Assembly (NCBI RefSeq): GCF_025698545.1
Contig: NC_068569.1
Coordinates: 14,260,001-14,324,000 of the forward strand
Source of the DNA: Gossypium raimondii
Lineage: Eukaryota > Streptophyta > Magnoliopsida > Malvales > Malvaceae
DNA: 64,000 bases
Reading direction: 5' to 3'
The translations under genes were made by a program, and so were the position numbers. Below are positions 43,160-53,661 of this stretch, piece by piece (within the stretch, counting starts at the first letter, position 1; the number at the start of each line of letters is the position of its first letter). The notes below the pieces were generated by a model. The model worked only from the letters and a program-made list of their open reading frames with translations, searched no databases and was not told the origin of the DNA.

Positions 43160-46100
43160 GCAAGCCACTGATGGTCGCCTTTTCTGAAAGGGCCGCGTGT
43201 CTTTTGCTATTTCGGAGATAAAAAAATATTTTTTTGATAAAAACTTCAAATTTCATGGCTTTAAGCAGACCTATCCATAGATTTGGAAGCCTGGCTCAAC
43301 AAGGGTCGCTTTTAAAAAAGATAATTCTTTTTCATTCGAATTTAAATTAAATGATAATTTTTATTTGAATTTAATTACAAAATGTGAATATATTAATATA
43401 AACCTACTTTTAAATATATTTTATAATAATTCTATGAACAGTAGAAAAGAGGCATCGAGTTTTGTTGGGTTGAATTCGAGTTTGGGTATAAAAGTTTAGT
43501 CAAAATATGCTATTAATTGTGTAAGTTTTGGATTTGGTCGTTACTTTAATTTGGTTAATTTTAGTGTATGTACTTTTTGTGTTAAATTTTAGTCTTAAAC
43601 TTTTTAATTTTAAAGTTTCAATCCTAACTCGAATCTATTTGGTTAAATTTTATTATATATTAGTCCTATATACTATATGTAAAGTTGTATGGTTAGTCTA
43701 TGTTTTCCAATTTAATCATTCTTAATTCCTATGTTAGACATGAAAATACCAAGAGGAAGTAAATTAATATTTTAAAATTCTTTATACTTTTTTAAAATAA
43801 TAAGAAAAGGGAATAAAACTTGAACACAACTGACTTCTAATTGTTTATTTCCATTACCTTAGTATACCTTAACCAAATATTTCTTAATTAACTAAACTTG
43901 AATTGTTATCTTGCAAGGAAAAGATATAACATTTACAATCCCTATATTTTTGTCAAGCCTGAGAACGTTCTCCTAGTTTTTATAGCTTGACTAATACCCT
44001 ATAGCTTTTACAATGGCTCAACTAGAAACTTCTCTAATCCCTTTAAGATTTTATACTTCAAATACCTTAAATATACCCTTTAATTACAAAGAGAAAGGTG
44101 CAAACAATGAAGATCTCTCAAAGGTGAGTGTTTACATGTTTTAACTCACTCAAAGAATAGAGATGAGAATACGAAAATATATTATAATAAATTTTAAAAA
44201 ATATGTATAAGAGAAATGAAGAAAATGAATAAATGAAATATTTTATTTTAACTTTTGCTAGAATGTTGCTCTATTGTGTTTTGAAATGTCTTGACTTGTA
44301 TTTATACCAAGAAATAAGAAGCATTAATCTTTAGACTAAAAAAGAGGCCCAACAACTCATATATCAATACATCATATGTCTCCATACATCTCATAAAAGT
44401 AGCCATTAGTGATTAATTTGACAACCGTATATAGGTACATCTAAGACACGTATAGATACATCTCCTTCTGGTGTAGCTATTTGGCTACTTACTTGCAATG
44501 TATCAAAATTTATAGCCAGATCTATATTTAACCACCAAATTATTTTAAACATTTGAGTAAGTTGAAAACACATTTCAAACATGTTTTTGATTAGTTTGCA
44601 AGTTTTGAAATGCTTTGAAAATGTTTGATAACTAAATAACTTAGTTAATAAAAATATATTAAAAGTTTAGCACATCAAAGTTAACACTATATTTTTTATT
44701 TTAAATTTTGTTCATGACATAAGTGATAGTTGTTGTTGTTTTTTTTTTTGTGATTAATATATACAAAAGCATATGGCAATATATTTGATACTTATAATTT
44801 TAGAAATAGCATAACTTATTTTAATAAATTTAACTTTAATGAGAACTAAAATTTTAATTTTGAAAAATATAATAACTAAAAAATCGTATTTAAAAAGTAG
44901 AATTACTAAAATTCTCACTGTATAGGAAACAATTGCAAAATTTAGTGTTTGTCACTTTAATCTGATGGTCAAAGTGTTTGTCACTTTAAGTGTGACCTAG
45001 GTTCAAATCACGCTAAACGCGTTGCTGTTAGGGTTTTACCTTCCTCTTATAATTCACCAAAAAAATGTTTTGAGACCACAACCGATGAACAAGTCTTTGC
45101 ATAATATTATAGGGCTTTGAATGCATATTTGTTTTATATTTAAATAATTTTTTAATTTAATAATTCTAAATGTTAAGTTTGTTCCAAATAAACCCTGATT
45201 TTTAAAATTTTATCTAAACAAACCTTTAAAATATATCAAATTTTCACTTAAAATAAAAGCTTATTTAAGTGAAAATTAAAAGGATAAAACTTAATTAGTG
45301 TAAAATGAGTATTGATATTTATCTAAATAATATTATGGTGGGGTGGTAGATACAATATGCATATAATTAATCAATTCTATAATCTTAGTTTTTCTTTTAG
45401 TTGGTAAACTTATTTTTGTTATTTCAAACATGTACTTTTGAGAGGGTTTTAATGAAAAGGAAAACAGAGGCCTCTAATTATCTTTAAATTCAAATCAATA
45501 TATATAAAAGCATAAATTTAGAAAAAAATATCTGAACTAATGAAAATATTTTTATTTTTATTGTATTACTAAATTCAGATTTAAAAGTTATTATTTGAAT
45601 AAGTATAAATTTAATTAAGTATTTGAATTGATAAATTAATAAATTTTAATTATATTCAATAATTTAAATAAGAAGTATTATTTTACACTAAATATTGTAA
45701 TTAAAAATAATATTTAAATTTTAATTAAATATTAAAGACGTAAAATTACATATGTGACATTAAAAACTAGTTATATTAAAAAGGAAGCCTCAAATTAATA
45801 TCAGGACATCTTCAAATTCAAATGAATATATTATGTTAAAATAAGTTTTTAATTTTTGAATACATTTGAAATTTATTCTATTCTTTTAATTTTGAAAGAA
45901 TTTAAAATTTTATTTTTTCATTTAAAATTCATTATTCATATCTTTAAAATTCTTTTATTAAATTGAAGTACATTAAAACATCATTTTTGTTATATAGATA
46001 TTAAGTTAGTATTTTTTTAATTTTAAAATATTGAAATCAATGAATTTAATAAAATAATTTTAAATATAATAAATTTTAAAATATAAAATATCTAAAAATA

Positions 46101-46200
46101 AAAGTAAAATAATTAAATTCAAATATACAAAACAGCATACTTTAACCAATGTATCATGAATTGTTGAAAAAAAACCCCAATATATTATGAATTAAGAAAG
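43160..46200. other. Long AT-rich intergenic stretch, no gene seen
   Basis: Very AT-rich. About 43,940-44,320 (TTGTCAAGCCTGAGAACG ... CTTGACTTGTATTTATACC) could be an old LTR fragment, but no partner was found. A SINE-like piece at 44.94 kb is listed separately. Confidence 0.4.
44936..45068 (+). repeat. SINE-like or tRNA-derived fragment
   Basis: CTTTAATCTGATGGTCAAAG is followed about 30 bases later by GACCTAGGTTCAAATCACGC. The core GGTTCAAATC resembles a tRNA/SINE B box and the first part could be a worn A box. The unit ends CACCAAAAAAATG, a short A run. No tRNA cloverleaf could be drawn. Confidence 0.35.
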
Positions 46201-46336
46201 TATAATTAAGCTAGGCGATGCAGCTACATGCTCGGTCTTGCGACAGCCAGAGGTCAGTCAACTGGGACTTATTTTCGGGTATGGGTTCGGGTTTTGGAGG
46301 CTGCAAAATTACATTACATCGTTGGCATCGCCATGC

Positions 46337-46342
46337 CACGTG
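46337..46342. promoter_or_regulatory. G-box CACGTG upstream of the NF-YB gene
   Basis: A perfect CACGTG palindrome (context GCCACGTGG) lies 20 bases upstream of the TATA box. It is a candidate bZIP/bHLH site; use is inferred. Confidence 0.5.
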
Positions 46343-46361
46343 GTTTTTACCTTTTCAGCAC

Positions 46362-46368
46362 TATAAAT
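46362..46368 (+). promoter_or_regulatory. TATA box of the NF-YB gene
   Basis: TATAAAT in the context CACTATAAATG, about 145 bases before the ATG at 46510. Confidence 0.65.
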
Positions 46369-46509
46369 GTTGACACTTGCCAAGTGCTCTCCCTCGTATC
46401 TTCTTAATTACGAATTAACAAGATCGCAACATTTTACTCTTAAAAGTTGCCTGCGTGTGTGCGAGCGAGAGGGGGATCCGGCTACAGGAGAGCTAGAAAG
46501 GAGAGACAG

Positions 46510-48187
46510 ATGGAACGTGGAGGCTTCCATGGCTACCGTAAACTCCCCGACAATACCTCTGGTAAAGTGTATATATACACACCCACAAACACATATTTTA
46601 ACTTGAAAATAGAAATGGTGAAAATTATTGCTTGGGTTGGATCTATGTTAATTTGTTCATTTTAACAACATGCAGCTGCAGGTGCAATATTGTATCTTTA
46701 TAATGTATACGTTCCTTTTTCAAGAGATGATTCTATCAGCTACTCCTTTCATTAGTGTTTCCTCTTACCTGGTGGTTCATGAGGGACCTTAAGTTGCCTA
46801 GTGTTTGGATTATTTCTTGCATGCAATTGATACTAATTTGGTTTCTGTCTTTGTCCTTGATTTACCACCATGGATATTAGCATGCAGATTTTTGTGTTCG
46901 TTGTTTCTTACTGTCTTATTTTGAAGCTGTGTTGCGATGTACTGATATCCCGACCTGAAAATGTCGATTTTTGTATCTTTCTTCGAGTGGTTGTTTTCCA
47001 GTTTCGAAACGTACGCTTTGTTGAAATTTTTAATGCCCATTGTGACACACTGCTCTCTTTTCCCCTTTTTCCTCTCGTAAGTTACTTGAATGGGCGTACA
47101 AGAAACTTGTTGCTCCATTAAGTGGTTTTGTGGGTGCTTGTGAGGACTCAAAGTGGAGACACAAGCAAAATGGCTGACTTGTCGGTAAGCGTGTGTACAA
47201 TTGGGAAGGCATCCAATACTTGAGCCCCTCGAAAACAAGTGGCACCCATGCATTCATTATCTGCCAAACGCTTGTGGGGTTCAAAATTGCAAACTTTTCA
47301 GCTTAAGCAGTTATAAGTTCTTCTAACGGGCCTTTTCCTTGCATGCTTAACTGCGTGTATATAAAACCCGAATATACGTAGAGCCTTCTATGCGGAGACA
47401 AATGGTCCGTCGGTGAGATGGCCCGTGGGTAAAGGCTTATATATAATATAGTTAAACCAAAAAATTGAACTCATTGGGTCACACATTACATGCTTGCCAA
47501 GAACTGACCAAACATTAGCGTTTTCTGGCTAATAAATGGTTAATTTTCATGTCTTTGAGATAAGTTGGGAATGTTTGTTTGAGTCCAGGACTGAAGGTGA
47601 CGGAGATGAACATGAGAATGGGTGAAGCCAACCATACGAACAGCCACTCAAACTCTGATGACAATGAGTGCACCGTGAGAGAACAAGACCGTTTCATGCC
47701 CATTGCTAATGTAATAAGGATCATGCGCAAGATCCTTCCCCCACACGCCAAAATCTCTGATGACGCCAAGGAAACGATCCAAGAATGTGTGTCCGAGTAC
47801 ATCAGCTTCATCACCGGCGAAGCCAACGAGCATTGCCAACGTGAGCAACGCAAGACTATCACTGCTGAGGATGTGCTGTGGGCAATGAGTAAGCTAGGCT
47901 TTGATGATTACATCGAGCCTTTGACGGTATACCTCCACCGCTACCGAGAACTGGAGGGTGAGCGTGGATCAATCAGAGGTGAGCCGGTGGTGAAGAGAGT
48001 GGTTGATTACGGAACTTTGGGTGTTGCTGCTTTTGCACCTGCCTTTCACATGGGGCATCACCATCACCATGGCCATGGGTTCTTCGGGAGTGGAGCCATG
48101 GGAGGGTATCTCAAGGATGAGTCCAGTGCAGGCTCATCACAGGCTGCAGTGGCAAATGGGGAACCATATGCCCAGCAGCATAAATGA
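46510..48187 (+). CDS. NF-YB6: NF-YB subunit of LEC1 type (LEC1-like, NF-YB6)
   Basis: Two exons, 46510-46561 and 47589-48187, give 216 residues. Exon 1 encodes [17 protein letters not shown], the N-terminal signature of L1L/NF-YB6. Exon 2 holds the histone-fold B domain (about 48-142): [59 protein letters not shown] and [17 protein letters not shown], closing with [14 protein letters not shown]. Asp51 in REQD is the position (Asp55 of LEC1) that separates LEC1-type from other NF-YB subunits and is needed for embryogenic activity. The tail is His/Gly-rich ([12 protein letters not shown]). The protein would pair with NF-YC and NF-YA to bind CCAAT boxes and drive embryo maturation and seed storage genes. 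The intron is about 1.03 kb. The frame is intact, with a TATA box and G-box upstream. Confidence 0.95.
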
Positions 48188-49684
48188 GGCCGCGGTCTCC
48201 AGCTATAGTAATAAGGATTAAGGAGTGCTTGTTGGGTTTTTTCAGGGGAAAAAAAGAAGTAAATGAATGCTTGCTGGTCTAACTATGTGACACTAATTAA
48301 GTTAGTGAACTCTTTTTATATGTTGATTTGACCTGCATTGACTTCTGCTTCATTTACATATTTAAGGTGTAATTTTATGCTTTGACTAAAACTTTATGAT
48401 CACAATATATATGCTGTTAATCCTAAAATTTATGATCAATATATAGTATACATATAACACAATTATTTGCTAAACTACCTTATACACATAATAAATAATA
48501 AGGTGCTCAGGAGTACAAAAAAAGAAAAGAAAAGAAAAAGAGCATGTAAATAAATATAGAATAGAGAAAACAGAAAGTCAAATATATAGTCCAAGTTCAA
48601 TCCGGCCTAGTTTTGAAGAAGTAAAAACAGAAATTATGACATGAAAATGCACATTAAGGGAAAAAACTTTCATTTTGGCTCTACTAATTACTTCATTCTT
48701 AACTCTTGGTAGTTCATTCATACAATCACCAAATCATGTAATCCACATATAAAATTATATAGATAAGATTCCTCTTGCAGTTTTTGCCAACCATGTGTTT
48801 CTATCCTCATAAATCCGTTGATCCTTTGTAGGATAGACATGCCAATTGTTAAGTACTATCAACTTGCTACAATGTGGGTCAATCCTTACACCAACCAAAC
48901 AATCAATAAAAAACAAGCTTGTATCAAGCATCATAAGGTATTATCTCTCTCTCATCTCTTTCACTAAGCTAAGATTCTTTGTTTTTTTTCATAACCAATA
49001 ATCCTTTACTAGCTTCAGCATTTGAGAGTGATTGGAGTGTCAATTCCGATATTTTTTTAGTTTATTTTTTAATCTTGCAAATCAAATCTAGCCCCTTAAA
49101 TACCACAATAAGCTCGATCCATGCCGGTTCAAAGAAGACTAACATTTAGGCGTATATGTTAGAATCAAATTCAAGACCCCGTGTGTTAAGCAACTATTTA
49201 TTCAGCTTACTAAATGTAGTAAGCAAAGCAAGGATGATAGATGACGTTGTTCTACCCTAAATAATGTATCTAGTAGTAATAAAGTATAGTATAGAAATTG
49301 CTTCTGATTCCAATACCATTGAGTTTGCGCATCCGACATGTCATCTATATGGATCGGCTGTTTCTTCATTGATATCTCTGACAAAATCCTAGGCATAAGA
49401 GAGTATCTTGATCCCTGACTGCTAATAAACTGTGCTGGAGCGCACCTAAGAAAGGAATAAAATAAAATCCTACACCAACCTGGAAGATTTGAACCGGCAA
49501 ACAACAGAAATTAATGACTAAACAAACAATTTACTGTTCCTAGAAGACTGCACATGCATGCTCAATTTGACTTACTTTCACAGCAAATCTGAAAGCCATG
49601 TGTCATACAACCAAATTCATTAAAAGAAGCGTTAACACTTTTTTTTTTTCTAAAAGGGGCAGAAATTAAACAGCATCAGAGTGC
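48188..49684. other. 3' UTR and intergenic DNA, no gene supported
   Basis: The frame at 49202-49504 (minus) is of unknown origin; the lowered AT content around 49,300-49,500 hints at retroelement debris. An (AAAAG)n run lies at about 48,518-48,540. Confidence 0.4.
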
Positions 49685-49978
49685 CTAAACGAAAAGGAAA
49701 ACGTAAAATACGAAATGCAGAAGTTGAACCAAGGCGAAAGCTAGGCCAGGGTACAATGCGACAGCGGAAGAAGAGTGTCCCCGAGCACGATTGCCTTTTA
49801 TAATATGGCCTCCTCCTCTGCCTCTGGCGCCGCCACCTTTGCCACCTGCTTTTCCTAGCACCGTTGATACCATCAGAGCGAGAGCGATGCCAATGACCAT
49901 GAGTATTAGAATCATGTTGGCAGACTTCTTAGCTGATGGGAGCTTGGTCATCTTCGTTATCGTAGTTGAGACCTCCAA
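49685..49978 (-). CDS. Possible small membrane protein with a Gly-rich segment (97 residues)
   Basis: The frame starts MEVSTTITKMTKLPSAKKSA, then has a strong hydrophobic stretch (residues about 22-41, MILILMVIGIALALMVSTVL), a Gly/Arg-rich segment (GKAGGKGGGARGRGGGH) and a hydrophobic C-terminus. It could be a signal anchor or a cleaved signal peptide. A TATA-like TTTATATG lies at about 50,036-50,043 on the minus strand, some 60 bases upstream. Base composition is richer in GC than its surroundings. I do not recognise the family, and the C-terminal half may differ if an intron is used. Its reality is moderately supported; its function is unknown. Confidence 0.45.
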   Translation of the reverse strand: MEVSTTITKMTKLPSAKKSANMILILMVIGIALALMVSTVLGKAGGKGGGARGRGGGHIIKGNRARGHSSSAVALYPGLAFALVQLLHFVFYVFLFV

Positions 49979-50717
49979 CGCAGCGGCTCTTAAAATAAAG
50001 GGGAATGTTGCTTAGAAAGAAAGCTGAGTGCAAAATCATATAAAGGAAGGGTAGGCTATAGCTTTCTTCATTAGAAAGGGAAAGCAGAAAGCTTTCCTTT
50101 AATAAATACACCTTATCATTTTTCTCAGTTTATTTCAGATTCTAGTGATGTGAGGGAGAAGAAAGAGAAAAAGGTTGCAGTTGCCCGCGTCCAAACGAAG
50201 AAATATATACTATGTAGATAAATGGCTGTCATTTCAGCTGGACTGAGCCCGCTTCTCTAACACATTTATGGGTGAGCCTAATTCTTAATGAATTAAAATT
50301 TTATATTTAATATAATGATCATTAACATAAAAATAATTTTTATCATCTCACTTAATCTATAGATTTAATTTTAATTACTTTATACTTTCGACATTTTCAA
50401 GATTAAAATCAAAATATTTTATCGTAAAGTTTTAAATTAACGATTTTAATAATATAGTCGTTGAATAGTAGTCTAATTTTATATTTTTATATTGGTGTTT
50501 AAAATTATTTGGGTCAAAACTATTTTCTAAAATAGTAGTCTAATTTTTATATTTTTATATTGGTGTTTATATTGGTCTTTTCTATTAAATATGTGGCTTG
50601 ATTCGTGAATTTTTTAAATTAAAATAATTCTTCTTCCTCTCTTAACTATTAATTCTTTTTATTGAGGACATTCTCTTCGTTTAGAATATCTTTTACCATA
50701 GAAATTAGCAGCCCTTT
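49979..50717. other. Spacer between the small membrane gene and the Copia element
   Basis: AT-rich, with a local duplication at about 50,470-50,575 (GTAGTCTAATTTT, TATTTTTATATTGGTGTTTA twice). No gene is supported. Confidence 0.45.
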
Positions 50718-50722
50718 GAATT

Positions 50723-50958
50723 TGAAAAATAACAAGAATTGTGAGAATTTTCTCTGTTTTATTCCTCCCAAAATCAAGAATATATATACACAGTAAAATA
50801 CAAAGATAGAAACCAAAATATTATCTCTTAAACTTAGCATCTAATCTCCTAATTAAAACAAAATATTATCTCCTAAACTTTAGCATCTAATCTCCTAATT
50901 AAAAGAAAATAGATATACACAAAAACTACCATACATATTTACATAATTAATTCCAATA
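50723..50958 (-). repeat. 3' LTR of the Copia element
   Basis: 236 bases; in element orientation it begins TATTGGAATT and ends TTTTTCA, that is TA...CA rather than TG...CA. It contains a 45-bp tandem duplication (TCTAATCTCCTAATTAAAA twice, about 50,840 and 50,888). It is followed in plus-strand order by CCCCCCC, the polypurine tract. Confidence 0.92.
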
Positions 50959-50975
50959 CCCCCCCTCAAGTTGGA
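50959..50975 (-). other. Polypurine tract of the Copia element
   Basis: The minus strand reads AACTTGAGGGGGGG directly before the 3' LTR, the primer for plus-strand DNA synthesis. Confidence 0.8.
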
Positions 50976-53661
50976 GCATGAAGATCACGGATGCCCAACT
51001 TGCAAAGGACAGAACGAAAAGATGTCTGACCAAGAGCCTTGGTAAATATATCCGCAAGTTGTGACGTTGTTGGAACATAGGTAGGTTTCACATTGCCATG
51101 GAGAATTTCATCCCGAACAAAAGGACAATCCACCTCGATATGTTTGGTACGCTCATGGAAGACCGGATTGTGAGATATATGAAGAGCAGCTTGACTATCA
51201 CAAGCAAGCGTTATTGAGTGCGGATGAGAGACTCCAAGACTACCTAATAATCCGTTTAACCATTTGAGCTCACATGTGGTCACAGCCATGGATCGATATT
51301 CAGCTTCTGCGGAGGATCGAGACACCGTGTGTTGTTTCTTTGTCTTCCAAGATACCGGAGAAGTACCCAAGAAAATCAACCATCCTGTGAGTGATCGTCT
51401 TGTCAACGGACAACCGGCCCAATCCGCATCGCACCAACCGTGCAACCGCAGATCACTTTTGCTACTCAAAAACACTCCTTGACCCGGAGTTCCTTTCAAG
51501 AAACGAACAACTCGAAGCGCTGCATTCCAATGATCAATGCGTGGTTGTTGCATGAATTGAGATAAAATATGAACACTGTATGCAAGCTCCGGTCTTGTGA
51601 AGCATAAATAAATAAGTCGTCCAACCAAACGACGATACGGTTCTGGATCATTTAAAAAAGAACCTGTAGCAAGAGCTAACTTATGATTCTGCTTAATAGG
51701 AATACTTGATGGTTTGGCTCCTAAAAGTCCAACTTCCGAGATGATGTCAAGAATGTATTTACGTTGATTCAAAACAATCCCCTCTGGAGAACGCGCAACT
51801 TCCACCCCAAGAAAATATTTTAAGGGTCCTAAATCCTTCATATGAAAACAATCACTAAGATAAGATTTAAAAGACTCAATAGCTTCATGATTATTACCTG
51901 AGATAATCAAATCATCAACATAGACGAGAACATTGACTTGAGATGTATCTCTTTGCAAGGTAAAAAGTGAGTAATCCGAATGCGATTGTTTGAATCCATA
52001 ATCTTTTAAGGCTGTCGAAAGCTTGGCAAACCAGCATCTTGGCTCTTGCTTGAGCCCATAGAGAGATTTCCGAAGCTTACACACTTTTCCCGGTTGTGTT
52101 ACTCGATATCCGGGTGGTATCGTCATATAAACTTCCTCCTGAAGATCCCCATGTAGAAAAGCATTATGCACATCCATTTGATGTAATTCCCATTGCTTGG
52201 TCACTGCAATAGCAAGAAAAACCCGAACAAGAACCATCTTTGCAACCGGTGCAAATGTGTCAGTGTAGTCAATTCCAGCCACTTGATGATTACCAAGAAT
52301 CACAAGACGAGCTTTGAATCGTTCAACGGAGCCATCAGAGTGATGTTTTATTTTATACACTCATTTGCATCCGAGTGCCTTTTTCCCTTTCGGAAGATCC
52401 TCAATCTCCCAAGTTCTTTGCTTTTCTAAAGCCTCGATTTCACTAGACATGGCATCACGCCATTCTTTGCTTCTAGCAGCTTCAGAATAAGATTTCGGCT
52501 CTCGTTCTGCGGTAATGGCTGCAAGAAAATTCTGATGTTGCACAGAAAATTTATCACAGTTCACATAATGCGCTATAGGATAGGACTTACCTTGCGAATG
52601 CCGTGGAGGGGAGAATTTCGGGGATGGACTTTTCCTCTGAATGGTGTGTATGACAAAGTCCCGCAGCCGAACTGAGGACTGCTTTAAACGCCGTCCACGT
52701 CCCAACTCTTCTTCACCACTTCGAGTATCAATTTCGCTACTTTCATTTTCAGCCTGCTGCTCATCTACATCAGTAGCTTGACTATCATTTGAAACCACTA
52801 CCTCATTCCATGCCTCGTCAAGTCCTTCACTTTGAGGGAGTGCAATTGTGTCGATCATGGACTGACTTGCAAAAGCTGTAGCAAAAGGAAATTGATCTTC
52901 AAAGAAAACAACATCTCTAGAGACAAAGAATTCTAGTTTTTCTAAGTCATATAAACGCCAACCTTTCTTCCCATAAGGATAACCCATGAACACACATTTT
53001 CTACTTCGGCTGGCAAACTTATCCCTAGTCTTACAGTGAGCGTAACACAAAGATCCAAAAATTCTTAGGTGACCAAAATCTGGTTGTCGACCATAGAGAG
53101 CCTCATATGGCGTCTTTCCATTTAAACCCGAACAAGGAGTTCGATTAATTAGGTAACCTGCAGTCAAAATGCACTCACCCCAGAACTTGATAGGAAGCGA
53201 TCCTTGAAATCTAAGAGCACGCGCAACATTTAAGATGTGCCTATGCTTTCTTTCGACTCTCCCATTTTGTTGTGGAGTGCCGGTACATGAAGATTGGAAA
53301 ATAATACCATGTTCCACAAAATAATTCTTCATGCAAGTAAATTCTTTCCCGTTGTCACTATGTACCATCTTTACTTGTTTATCAAATTGTCGTTTGATCA
53401 TAGTGAAGAAATTTTTAAACATTGAAGGTACTTCAAATTTATTGTTGATCAAGAAAATCCACACACTCCTTGAAAAATCATCAACTATTGTCAGAAAATA
53501 TGATGCTCCACAAGTAGACAAAGTATTATAAGAACCCCATAAATCACAATGTATTAATTCAAAAATATCAACTGCACGATGTTCACTTAAAGAAAAAACT
53601 TCTCTAGTTTGTTTTGCTCGAAGGTACACATCACAACATTTATTCAAAATCTCATCCCTAC
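50966..53661 (-). pseudogene. Copia pol part: integrase, reverse transcriptase and RNase H, with one stop codon
   Basis: From right to left: the end of the GAG-pre-integrase zinc region (KCCDVYLRAKQTREVF), integrase core (IHCDLWGSY, VDDFSRSVWIFL, HSDNGKEF, GTPQQNGRVERKHRHI), then an acidic linker. An in-frame TGA at 52,361-52,363 takes the place of a codon just after KALGCK. The frame then continues through reverse transcriptase (FKARLVILGN, QMDVHNAFLHGDL, SLYGLKQ, the catalytic VYVDDLIISG) and RNase H (CDADWAGC, SSAEAEYRSM, ERTKHIEVDC), ending at 50,966. Apart from this stop and the missing 5' half, the motifs are intact. The gene would make no full polyprotein. Confidence 0.92.

Noticed and set aside
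44990..45010. tRNA gene
   Set aside because: Only a B-box-like motif is present; no acceptor stem or anticodon arm can be drawn.
47515..47862. Minus-strand frames across the NF-YB B domain
   Set aside because: Antisense shadows of a highly conserved coding exon.
49202..49504. 100-codon open frame on the minus strand
   Set aside because: No recognisable domain; probably repeat debris.
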